Assembly: GCA_022821985.1 (NCBI GenBank)
Contig: JAJECP010000015.1
Span: forward strand, 95,838-159,837
DNA length: 64,000 bases
Direction: 5' to 3'
From: Acidimicrobiia bacterium
Lineage (GTDB): Bacteria > Actinomycetota > Acidimicrobiia > Acidimicrobiales > Poriferisodalaceae
How positions within the stretch are numbered: the first letter of the stretch is position 1; each line of letters begins with the position of its first letter. A program made the position numbers and the translations under genes. Shown here in pieces: positions 34,313 through 42,039 of the stretch. The notes under the pieces were generated by a model, which was not told the origin of the DNA, searched no databases, and saw only the letters and a list, made by a program, of their open reading frames with translations.

Positions 34313-36772
34313 TCAGCCGATGGCGCCGGCCACGGCGAGCTCGACAACACGGTCGTCGTCGTAGCCGAGGATGTCCCGCAGGACCAGGTCGTTGTGCTCG
34401 CCCAGGCTCGGTCCTGACCTGGTGACCTCGTGAGGTGACGCGCTGAGCTGCAGGCGGGGCGCTTCCACGATCATGCGGTCGTACACCGGGTGCTCCACGT
34501 CCATCCAGTGGCCGCGGTGAATGAGCTGCGGATCGGCGAAGCAGCCGAGACTGTTCTGGCTGACGTGTGCGGGCACGCCCGCGGCTTGCAGCGCAGCTTC
34601 GGCTTCGGCCGGCGCGCGCCCGGCGGCCCATGCCGCGATGGCGGTGTCAATGTCTGCGTTGCGCGCGACGCGTCCCGCTGCGTCGAGGTTGGCGAGTTCC
34701 GCCGGCACCGGCTGGCCGTCGCGGCCAAGCACGTCGCACAGCGACTCCCACTGGTGTTCGGTCTCGCACACCACGGCGATCCACGCTTCTGGCGGCTCGA
34801 GCGGGTTGTCGGGGCTGGCATCACCCGGGTCGCACGGGTACATCGCATGGGGGCTGCTGAACGCATCGGCATTGCCCGATCGGGTGGCAGCAACGCCATT
34901 GACCGTGTGCTCGAGCACCTCGGTCGCAAGGAAGTGCACCGCCGCCTCGGCCTGAGCGAAGTCGAGATGCTGGCCCCGGCCCTGCGGATCGGCGTCGCGG
35001 GCGTCGAGCGCGGCCAGCAGCAGCGGCACCATGTACTGCGGGGTGACGTAGTCGGTGTAGGCGAGGAACGGTCCCGCCGGCGCCCGGTCCGGCCAGCCGG
35101 TCATCTCGTAGTAGCCGGTGATGGCACCGGCCAGATTGCCGAAGCCGGCGAATGTGGCGAGCGGTCCGCTCTGGCCCATCAGGCTGGTGCTCAGCAGAAT
35201 CAGGCCCGGGTTGCGGGCCGCCAGCGTCTCGTAGCCGATGCCCCAGTCGTCGAGCGTGCCAGGTGTGTATGACTCGACGTAGATGTCGGCCCATTCCGCC
35301 AGGTCGCACAGCACGTCGCGGCCCTCGGAGGTGTTGAGATCGATGGTCACGCCGAGCTTGCCCGCGTTGAGCGTGCCGTACTGGATCGAGGCGTCAGGTC
35401 CCATGTCGCCCCGCAGGCCGCCGCCGCTGCCGCGTGCAGCGTCGAATCGCGCTGGCCCTTCCACCTTGATGACCGTGGCGCCGAAGTCGGCGAGCACCCG
35501 CGTCGTGAACGGCCCGGCGTACACCCACGTGGTGTCGAGCACCTTGATCCCCTCGAGGGGCCGCGGGCTCGACGGATCGCCGCCGCCGTCGCGCAGTTTC
35601 TCCGCGGCGTCCAGCAGCGCCGAGCGCGGCTTCGCCTTGATGGCCGCGGTGTGGGCGCCGAGATCCGGCGGGGTGCCGAGGGAGCGGAGTGGCGTGCGGC
35701 TGGGCTTGCACCATGCGCCTGGGGTGATCACGCTGCCCCACGCAGGATCGGCGACAGTGTCCCAATAACCGCGCTCGTTGAAGTGCTCCACCTCGGTCAG
35801 CTCGGCTGGCGTGTACACGGGTGCCAGCAGCAGCTCGCGGCGCTGCGCTTCCGCGAACAAATCGGCGCGGGTGCGCGTGCTCGTCAAGCGGGTGATCGCG
35901 GCCTTGGTCTGCTTGAGCTGGCCCGGCGCAACCTCAGGATCGGTGAACAGGCGCATCCCGAAATCGACCCAGTCGAGTGCCGCGAGCTCGTCGTCACAGC
36001 AGCCGTTCTCATGCACCCAGTCCATCAGCCGCTTGGTGAATCGGCCGATGGTGTCGCCGAACAGCAGCGTGATCGAGACGTAGCCGTCGGACGCCGGATA
36101 GACGAACTGCAGGTGGAAGTTGAGGAAGAGGATTCCGCCTGAGGTTCGGCGGGCCGACGGGTATTCGTTAGGGGCGTGGATGATGCCGGGGAATGCCGTC
36201 TGCATCATCGCCTGCTGTGCCGAGATGTCGACGTGCTGGCCGTACCCGCTGCGGTCGCGTTGGCGCAGCGCGAGCGCCGTGCCGACGGCGGCATGCGATC
36301 CCGCGTGCAGCCAGCTCTGCGGTGCCGTGATGCGCAGCGGCGCCCGGTCGGCGTCGCCGGTGATTGCAGCGCTGCATGCCGAGGCGGCAATGGTGAGATC
36401 TGATGCTGCCCAGCCGGCCTTCGGTCCCGTGCTGCCGAATGGGGTGACGGTGGTGTGCACGAGTCCCGGGTTGACCGCACGCAGCTCGTCGTAGCTGAGG
36501 CCAAGTCCGGGGTCGGGCGATTCGATCAGTGCGTCGGCGCTGGCGACCAGCTCCATCAGCTCGTTGCGATCGTCAATGACGCAGCTCTGCGCACCGCGCC
36601 GCAGGTTCCACCAGCTCAGCGATGTGCCGTCGGGGCCTGTTTCCCGATGGTCTCGCCCGCGGCCATCGGGGCCTTCGATGAGGATCACCTCGGCGCCCAA
36701 TGAGCCGAGGATCGAGGTGCACATCGCGCCCCGGTGGTCGGTGAGGTCCAGCACTCGGTATGGCTTCAGCAT
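34313..36772 (-). CDS. Double-domain class III CoA-transferase, copy 2
   Basis: 819 residues from the ATG at 36772; the ORF extension past this is antisense to the thiolase-like gene. Domain 1 begins KPYRVLDLTDHRGAMCTS; domain 2 begins LEGIKVLDTTWVYAGP near residue 415. Both catalytic Asp motifs are present: GYGQHVDISAQQAM and GRGQHLDFAQAEAA. It resembles copy 3 at 39.4-41.9 kb (shared DWVDFGM, TGWPDR, GPF-AYTDY) more than copy 1. The stop is six bases from that of the convergent DUF499 gene, marking the right edge of the defence region. A TAGCTT box is 7 bases upstream of the ATG. Confidence 0.87.
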   Translation of the reverse strand: MLKPYRVLDLTDHRGAMCTSILGSLGAEVILIEGPDGRGRDHRETGPDGTSLSWWNLRRGAQSCVIDDRNELMELVASADALIESPDPGLGLSYDELRAVNPGLVHTTVTPFGSTGPKAGWAASDLTIAASACSAAITGDADRAPLRITAPQSWLHAGSHAAVGTALALRQRDRSGYGQHVDISAQQAMMQTAFPGIIHAPNEYPSARRTSGGILFLNFHLQFVYPASDGYVSITLLFGDTIGRFTKRLMDWVHENGCCDDELAALDWVDFGMRLFTDPEVAPGQLKQTKAAITRLTSTRTRADLFAEAQRRELLLAPVYTPAELTEVEHFNERGYWDTVADPAWGSVITPGAWCKPSRTPLRSLGTPPDLGAHTAAIKAKPRSALLDAAEKLRDGGGDPSSPRPLEGIKVLDTTWVYAGPFTTRVLADFGATVIKVEGPARFDAARGSGGGLRGDMGPDASIQYGTLNAGKLGVTIDLNTSEGRDVLCDLAEWADIYVESYTPGTLDDWGIGYETLAARNPGLILLSTSLMGQSGPLATFAGFGNLAGAITGYYEMTGWPDRAPAGPFLAYTDYVTPQYMVPLLLAALDARDADPQGRGQHLDFAQAEAAVHFLATEVLEHTVNGVAATRSGNADAFSSPHAMYPCDPGDASPDNPLEPPEAWIAVVCETEHQWESLCDVLGRDGQPVPAELANLDAAGRVARNADIDTAIAAWAAGRAPAEAEAALQAAGVPAHVSQNSLGCFADPQLIHRGHWMDVEHPVYDRMIVEAPRLQLSASPHEVTRSGPSLGEHNDLVLRDILGYDDDRVVELAVAGAIG

Positions 36773-36779
36773 CGCCGCG

Positions 36780-36785
36780 AAGCTA
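36780..36785 (-). promoter_or_regulatory. -10 box TAGCTT, leaderless start of CoA-transferase copy 2
   Basis: TAnnnT hexamer exactly 7 bases before the ATG at 36772. The divergent gene has its own box at 36856-36861. Confidence 0.5.
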
Positions 36786-36855
36786 ACGCTCGCTCTCGAC
36801 GCCGACCGACGACCGGGCACCGGCGCAGATCGGGCACCGTGTCGGGGGCGGCGGC

Positions 36856-36861
36856 TAGCGT
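36856..36861 (+). promoter_or_regulatory. -10 box TAGCGT, leaderless start of the thiolase-like gene
   Basis: TAnnnT hexamer exactly 7 bases before the GTG at 36869, with no Shine-Dalgarno. It supports GTG over upstream in-frame starts. Confidence 0.5.
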
Positions 36862-36868
36862 GCCGCCG

Positions 36869-38035
36869 GTGACGATTCGAGGCAAGGCGCTCATCGCCGG
36901 GGTGTACGAGCATCCCGGCCGTGAACTGCCCGACCGCACGCTGCCGCAGATCCACGCCGAGGTAGCTGCGGGCGCGCTGGCCGACGCCGGGCTGACCCTG
37001 GCCGACGTCGACGCCTACTACTCGGCCGGCGACGCACCCGGCTTCGGCGCCCTGTCGATGGCGGAGTACCTCGGCCTCGACCTCACCTACATCGACGACA
37101 CCGAGACCGGCGGCTCGGCGTACTTGGTCCATGTTCAGCATGCCGCTGCGGCCATTGCTGCAGGCCACGTGAATGTGGCGCTGATCACGCTGGCCGGCAA
37201 GCCGCGCACCGGCGGCGCCGGGCCGGGCGGCAGCGCTCGGTTCAGCTCGGCGCCGGAGGCATCGTTCGAGAACCAGTTCGGCATGTCGGTGCCCGGCGGG
37301 TACGCGCTGGCCGCTGCTCGGCACATGCACGAGTTCGGCACTACCTCTGAGCAGCTGGCCGAAGTGAAGGTGGCGGCCTCCACGCACGCCCAGCACAATC
37401 CGCACGCTTTCCTCCAAGACGTGGTCACCGTGGATGAAGTGGTGTCCTCGCCCATGATCTCCGACCCGCTGCATCGCCTGGACTGCTGTGTGATCACCGA
37501 CGGCGGCGGTGCCCTCGTACTGGTCAGCGAAGCGGTGGCGGCATCGCTGAACCGCCACTGCGTGCCCGTGCTCGGCACAGGAACCGCCATCAAGCACACA
37601 TCGGGCGGGCGCATCGATCTGACCCACACGGGCGCGACGCGCTCGGGGCCGCTGGCGTTTGCCGAAGCCGGCGTGACACCCGCCGACATCGACTACGTGT
37701 CGATCTACGACAGCTTCACCATCACGGTGCTGATGACGCTGGAGGACCTCGACTTCTGCGAAAAGGGTCATGGCGGACGCTTCGTGTCCGACGGCGCTCT
37801 GCAGTCGCCCGGCGGTGCGCTGCCGTTCAACACCGACGGCGGCGGCCTGTGCAACAACCATCCGGCCAACCGCGGCGGCATGACCAAGGTGGTCGAAGCC
37901 GTGCGCCAGCTGCGCGGCGAAGCCCAAGCGGCCGTGCAGGTGCCCGACTGCGAGCTGGCCCTAGCGCACGGCACCGGAGGCAGCCTCGCCACCCGCATGG
38001 GAAGCGCGACGCTTGTGATGGGCAGGTCGACGTGA
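36869..38035 (+). CDS. Thiolase-like (SCP-x/Ltp2-type) protein, nucleophile Cys apparently absent
   Basis: 388 residues from GTG 36869. The overall fold matches non-specific lipid-transfer/thiolase proteins: AEVAAGALADAGLTLADVDA, CVITDGGGALVLVSEA, FNTDGGGLCNNHPANRGG. Where thiolases have the nucleophilic Cys, this protein reads DTETGGSAYLVHVQHA, with Gly-Gly-Ser and no Cys. The C-terminal Cys-x-Gly loop is replaced by HGTGGS. Such Cys-less members paired with DUF35 proteins include the Ltp2/ChsH2 retro-aldolase of steroid side-chain breakdown, so C-C cleavage by aldol chemistry is a real alternative to thiolysis. The DUF35 gene overlaps its stop by four bases. Confidence 0.82.
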   Translation: MTIRGKALIAGVYEHPGRELPDRTLPQIHAEVAAGALADAGLTLADVDAYYSAGDAPGFGALSMAEYLGLDLTYIDDTETGGSAYLVHVQHAAAAIAAGHVNVALITLAGKPRTGGAGPGGSARFSSAPEASFENQFGMSVPGGYALAAARHMHEFGTTSEQLAEVKVAASTHAQHNPHAFLQDVVTVDEVVSSPMISDPLHRLDCCVITDGGGALVLVSEAVAASLNRHCVPVLGTGTAIKHTSGGRIDLTHTGATRSGPLAFAEAGVTPADIDYVSIYDSFTITVLMTLEDLDFCEKGHGGRFVSDGALQSPGGALPFNTDGGGLCNNHPANRGGMTKVVEAVRQLRGEAQAAVQVPDCELALAHGTGGSLATRMGSATLVMGRST

Positions 38036-38451
38036 GCGAACTCGGGCAGTTCGGCCTGCCGGTACCGCCGCCGACGGTGAATCTCGAGACGCAACGGTTC
38101 TGGGATGCCACCGCCGAAGGCCGACTGGTGCTGCCCCGCTGCGACAACAGCGGTGACGTCGTGTGGTACCCGCGGGAACGCTGCGATGGGCCCGGCAGCA
38201 ACTCGGTGACCTGGTTCGAGGCCTCGGGGCGAGGCACCGTCTACAGCTGCACGGTCACCCGCCGCATCCCGGGTTCGTGGCGCAAGGCGGCCCCGTTCGT
38301 GCTCGCCTACGTCGAGTTGGAAGAGGGTCCCCGAGTGCTCACCAACATCGTCGGCTGCGACCCCGAGACGGTCCATATCGGCCAAGCCGTGCAGGCGGTC
38401 TTCGACCCCACACCCGACGGCCCCGCACTGCTCCGCTTCACGCCGGCCTGA
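38032..38451 (+). CDS. DUF35 OB-fold protein, partner of the thiolase-like enzyme
   Basis: 139 residues from GTG 38032, which overlaps the previous stop (GTGA). Pattern of the DUF35/ChsH2-C family: ETQRFWDATAEGRLVLPRC near the N-terminus, SGRGTVYSCTVTRR, FVLAYVELEEGPRVLTNIVG and an OB-fold end. The rubredoxin-like zinc ribbon usually has four Cys; only two (PRCD, RERCD) are seen, so metal binding is probably lost. DUF35 proteins bind acyl-CoA and complete the active complex with a thiolase-like subunit. Immediate overlap supports a heteromer. Confidence 0.85.
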   Translation: MSELGQFGLPVPPPTVNLETQRFWDATAEGRLVLPRCDNSGDVVWYPRERCDGPGSNSVTWFEASGRGTVYSCTVTRRIPGSWRKAAPFVLAYVELEEGPRVLTNIVGCDPETVHIGQAVQAVFDPTPDGPALLRFTPA

Positions 38452-38476
38452 CCGCTGTTCAGCGGGAGCGCCGGAG

Positions 38477-38914
38477 TCAGACTTCGAGCATCAGCGTGAC
38501 CGGGCCGTCGTTGGTCAGCTCGACCGCCATCTCGGCCCCGAACGAGCCAGTGGCCACGGTGGCGCCCAGGCGACGCAGTTCGGCAACCAATTCGTCGATC
38601 AGCCCGGTGGCCTGATCGGGCGCTGCCGCGGCGACGAACGACGGGCGGCGACCCTTGCGGGTGTCGCCGTAGAGCGTGAATTGGCTCACCACCAGCACCT
38701 CGCCGCTGGTATCTGCTACTGACCGGTTCATCTGGCCGTTGTCGTCGGCGAAGATGCGCAGGTTCCAGATCTTGCCGGCAAGCTTGTGTGCCGACTCAGT
38801 GCTGTCGTCGTGCGTCGCACCCACCAGGCAGCACAGCCCGGGACCGATCTCGCCGATCACCTCGCCGCCGACTCGCACCCGGGCCTCGGCGGCCCGCTGC
38901 ACCAGTGCTCGCAC
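38477..38914 (-). CDS. dtd: D-aminoacyl-tRNA deacylase
   Basis: 145 residues from GTG 38914. Hydrolyses D-aminoacyl-tRNAs (and Gly-tRNA-Ala) to keep translation homochiral. Signature motifs: VLVVSQFTLYGDTRKGRRPSF, carrying the SQFTLYGD loop, and ELTNDGPVTLMLEV with the NDGPVT cross-subunit loop. The N-terminus MRALVQRAAEARVRV is typical, as is the full length. It starts four bases after the stop of the ridA-like gene and is co-transcribed with it. Confidence 0.93.
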   Translation of the reverse strand: MRALVQRAAEARVRVGGEVIGEIGPGLCCLVGATHDDSTESAHKLAGKIWNLRIFADDNGQMNRSVADTSGEVLVVSQFTLYGDTRKGRRPSFVAAAAPDQATGLIDELVAELRRLGATVATGSFGAEMAVELTNDGPVTLMLEV

Positions 38915-38918
38915 GCGC

Positions 38919-39329
38919 TCAGGGAATGATCGCGTCGACTTCGATCTCGATGACGAGGTCGGGATGGATCAGCCCCGACACCTCGACGAGCGTCGACGCC
39001 GGCCGGATGTCGCCGAACACCTCACCATGGGCGCGGATGAAGTCGTCGAGCATCCCGATGTCGGTGACGAACGAGCGGGTCCGCACGACATCGCTCATCT
39101 GCGCTCCCGCCTCAGCCAGCGCCTGCTCAATAACGCCCAGCGTGTAGATGGCCTGCCCGTAGCAGTCGCCCGGGTGCGCCACGCCGTCGGGGCCCAGCGA
39201 CGTGCTCCCCGATACCGCGACCCAGTCGCCGAGCCGCACAGCCCGCGAGTAGCCGGCCACGGGCTCCAGCGGCCCGCCGCTCGAAATGTTCTGCCTGTCG
39301 ACGCCTGAAGCGCCGCTGTCTGTGCTCAT
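38919..39329 (-). CDS. RidA/YjgF-family protein
   Basis: 136 residues. RidA-like trimeric fold: SRAVRLGDWVAVSGSTSLGPDG, YGQAIYTLGVIEQALAEAG, VVRTRSFVTDI, and ASTLVEVSGLIHPDLVIEIEVDAI, with the Arg in the RTRSF stretch and a Glu near the C-terminus as in reactive-imine deaminases. It may remove 2-aminoacrylate-type imines or act in a specific catabolic step; position does not decide. GAGG lies about 9 bases before the ATG at 39329. Upstream partner of dtd. Confidence 0.87.
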   Translation of the reverse strand: MSTDSGASGVDRQNISSGGPLEPVAGYSRAVRLGDWVAVSGSTSLGPDGVAHPGDCYGQAIYTLGVIEQALAEAGAQMSDVVRTRSFVTDIGMLDDFIRAHGEVFGDIRPASTLVEVSGLIHPDLVIEIEVDAIIP

Positions 39330-39380
39330 GCTGACCTCAATTCGGCATGGTCGGGTTCGGTGGAAAGCTGACGGAGCGTT

Positions 39381-41864
39381 CTAGGCGAGGGCGCCGGCTA
39401 TGACGAGTTCGGCGATCTTGTCGCCGTCGTAGCCGAGGATGCCTTCGAGCACTTCCATGTTGTGCTCGCCGAACATCGGGCCGCCCCACAGCGGCCGGCC
39501 GGGCGTGCGTGACAGCTCGAAGTTGCTGTTCTCGACCCAGGTGTGGCCGTGCTTGGCGTGCGGTACCGACAGAAAGTGATCGCGGGCCACGATCTGTGGG
39601 TCGGCCATGAGATCTGCTGCATCGCTCACACGGTGGGCGGGCACGTCTGCCGCTTGGAGCGCCGTCTCGATGTCGGCTGCCGCCTGAGGCTCTGTCCACG
39701 CGGTGATTGCAGCGTCGATGGTTTCGGCGTGCGCTCGACGGCTCTGCGCATCGAGGCCTGCAAGGTCCCCATCGGCGCTGGCGCTCAGCGTGTCCAGCGC
39801 CTGTGCCAGATCGGCGTTGCCGGTCGCAGCCTCAGCGAGCAGCGCCGTCAAGGCGCCCCACTGGGCCTCGGTCTCGCAGGCGATCGCCACCCAGCGGTCG
39901 TCGCCTGCGGCGGGGTACACGCTGTGGGGGCACATGTGGCGGTCGGCGTTGCCGGCCCGGCCCGCGGTGCGGCCGTTGATCTCCTCGTCGGCGAACTCGG
40001 TTGCGAGGAAGTGCAACGCCCCCTCCATCTGGGCGAAGTCGATGTGCTGGCCCCGCCCGGTGCGATCGCGCTCTGCCAGCGCGGACAGGATCAGCATCAC
40101 GCCCAGCTTCGGCGAGATGTAGTCGGTGTAGGCGGTGAACGGCCCCGCCGGGATGCGGTCTGGCCATCCGGTCACCGGGTAGAAGCCGGCGATGGCTGCC
40201 GCCATCGTGCCGAAACCGGCGTACATGCGCATCGGTCCGGTCTGGCCCATCAGGCAGCTCGAGAACATGACCAGCTCGGGGTTCACCTCGCGCAGCACGT
40301 CGTAGGTCAGGCCCCAGTTCTCCATGGCCTTCGGCGAGAACGACTCGGTGAGCACGTCGCACCACGCCACGAGGTCGAGGACCACGTCGCGCGCCTCGGG
40401 CAGCGACAGGTCGAGCGTCAGGTCCATCTTCCCGGCGTTGATCGAGTGGAACTGCAGGGCGTTCTCCTGCCCGCCCTCCTCGCCGATGAACGGGTGGACG
40501 CCGCGCAGCACGTCGGGCTTCAGCTCGCTCTCGACTTTGACCACGGTGGCGCCGTAGTCGGCCAGCGTGCGTGTGGCACCGGGGCCGGCGAGCGCCCACA
40601 TGAAGTCGAGGATCTTGACGTCGTCGAGCGGACGCTCCAGCGAGCGGCCGGTGGCGGCGATCTCGGTACGAGGGCGAGCGGTGATGGCAGTGCCTGCAGA
40701 ACCGTTGTTGTTGAGGTACAGCTCGGTGTGCTCGCCCAGCTTCGGTGCGACGGGCAGGACCGGCAGCGGATCCGCCGTGGTCTTCGCCAGCGAGCCGCAC
40801 AGACGCACCGGTGCGGGACCGGCAGCCCGGGGCACTTCGACGTGCTCCCAGTAGTCGCGCACCTCCAGTTGCTCGAGGGCGAGCACATCGGCCGTTGTCG
40901 TGATGGGCGCGATGAGCAGGTTGTCGATCAGCGCCCGTTCCAGCAGCTCGGCCTTGGTCTTGGTGGCCACGAACGAGGTCAGGGCCTTGATGGCCTGATC
41001 GAACGTGTCCATCGACTCGCGGCCCTCCACTATGGCCATGCCGAAGTCCACCCAGTCCTTGTCGCGCAGCTCGGGCTCGCAGAACCCCTCCTCGCAGGCC
41101 CAGCTCAGGATCCTGCTCGTAAACGGGGCGATCATCGGACCGAACAGGAACGTGACGGTCACGTGGCCGTCGGCGCATTCGTACACCCAGGGGATCAGGA
41201 AGCCGCCCAGGTTCACCGCTCCCGGAAGCCGCACGGGCACTTCGCCGCCGGTGAGCACCGCCATCATCTGGAATTGCGTGCAGTCCACGAACGACTGCTG
41301 GGCCGACGTGTCGACGTGCTGGCCCAGCCCGGAGGTCTGCCGTTCGTGCAGCGCCATGAGGATCGCGCCGGCGGTGTCCACCGCAGCGTTGTGCCAGGTC
41401 TGCGGCGGCCCGATGCGCACCGGCGCCCGGTCGCGGTCGCCGGTCAGCGACATCGTGCCGCTCGAAGCGGCGATGGTGAGGTCGGTAGCGGCCCAGCCGG
41501 TCTTGGGGCCCGTCTCACCGAACGGCGTGATGGCCGCGGTCACCAGCTGCGGGCTCGCAGCGCGCAGCGCATCGAGGTCGACGTCGAACGCGCCGCACGA
41601 GATCACCGCATCACAGCCAGCAGCGAGTTCGGCAATCTGCGCCGGATCCTCGATAGCCACCGAGTGCTTGCCCCGGTTGTAGACGAGGAACTCGATGGAG
41701 CGCTCGGGGTCGGCGACGTCATCGACATACGGTCCACGGTGTCGGGTGCGGTGCCCGCTGGGCGGCTCGCAGAGCAACACCTCGGCGCCGAGCTGAGCCA
41801 GCAGCATTCCGGCGAGATGGCCCCGGTCGTCGGTCAGATCCAGTATCCGGTAGCCGTCCAGCAC
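39381..41864 (-). CDS. Double-domain class III CoA-transferase, copy 3
   Basis: 827 residues from GTG 41864. Domain 1 begins LDGYRILDLTDDRGHLAGML; domain 2 begins LDDVKILDFMWALAGPGATR near residue 412. Both catalytic Asp motifs are present: GLGQHVDTSAQQSF and GRGQHIDFAQMEGA. Closest relative in the window is copy 2. Probably used for CoA handling of acids in the surrounding catabolic gene set. It lies upstream of the ridA-like/dtd pair on the same strand with a 51-base gap, so weak co-transcription is possible. Confidence 0.87.
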   Translation of the reverse strand: MLDGYRILDLTDDRGHLAGMLLAQLGAEVLLCEPPSGHRTRHRGPYVDDVADPERSIEFLVYNRGKHSVAIEDPAQIAELAAGCDAVISCGAFDVDLDALRAASPQLVTAAITPFGETGPKTGWAATDLTIAASSGTMSLTGDRDRAPVRIGPPQTWHNAAVDTAGAILMALHERQTSGLGQHVDTSAQQSFVDCTQFQMMAVLTGGEVPVRLPGAVNLGGFLIPWVYECADGHVTVTFLFGPMIAPFTSRILSWACEEGFCEPELRDKDWVDFGMAIVEGRESMDTFDQAIKALTSFVATKTKAELLERALIDNLLIAPITTTADVLALEQLEVRDYWEHVEVPRAAGPAPVRLCGSLAKTTADPLPVLPVAPKLGEHTELYLNNNGSAGTAITARPRTEIAATGRSLERPLDDVKILDFMWALAGPGATRTLADYGATVVKVESELKPDVLRGVHPFIGEEGGQENALQFHSINAGKMDLTLDLSLPEARDVVLDLVAWCDVLTESFSPKAMENWGLTYDVLREVNPELVMFSSCLMGQTGPMRMYAGFGTMAAAIAGFYPVTGWPDRIPAGPFTAYTDYISPKLGVMLILSALAERDRTGRGQHIDFAQMEGALHFLATEFADEEINGRTAGRAGNADRHMCPHSVYPAAGDDRWVAIACETEAQWGALTALLAEAATGNADLAQALDTLSASADGDLAGLDAQSRRAHAETIDAAITAWTEPQAAADIETALQAADVPAHRVSDAADLMADPQIVARDHFLSVPHAKHGHTWVENSNFELSRTPGRPLWGGPMFGEHNMEVLEGILGYDGDKIAELVIAGALA

Positions 41865-42027
41865 CTCGGTATGCCCCCAGTGGTCGCCAATGAGCCGGAG
41901 TGCCCGGCCGAGTGCCGCAAACTCTGCCAGAACCGCTCACCGCATGCGTGCCATGTCGTCAACGCACACGCAGTCGGCTTGGCAAAACACCGACGCGGAA
42001 CAACATCGCGGCCGAGTGCCAGAGCGT

Positions 42028-42033
42028 TACGTT
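42028..42033 (+). promoter_or_regulatory. -10 box TACGTT, leaderless start of the ABC transporter operon
   Basis: TAnnnT hexamer 6 bases before the ATG at 42040; no Shine-Dalgarno in between. Confidence 0.48.
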
Positions 42034-42039
42034 TCTCGC

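Noticed and set aside
36773..37927. Extension of CoA-transferase copy 2 by 385 residues
   Set aside because: His/Arg/Gln-rich shadow of the thiolase-like gene on the opposite strand.
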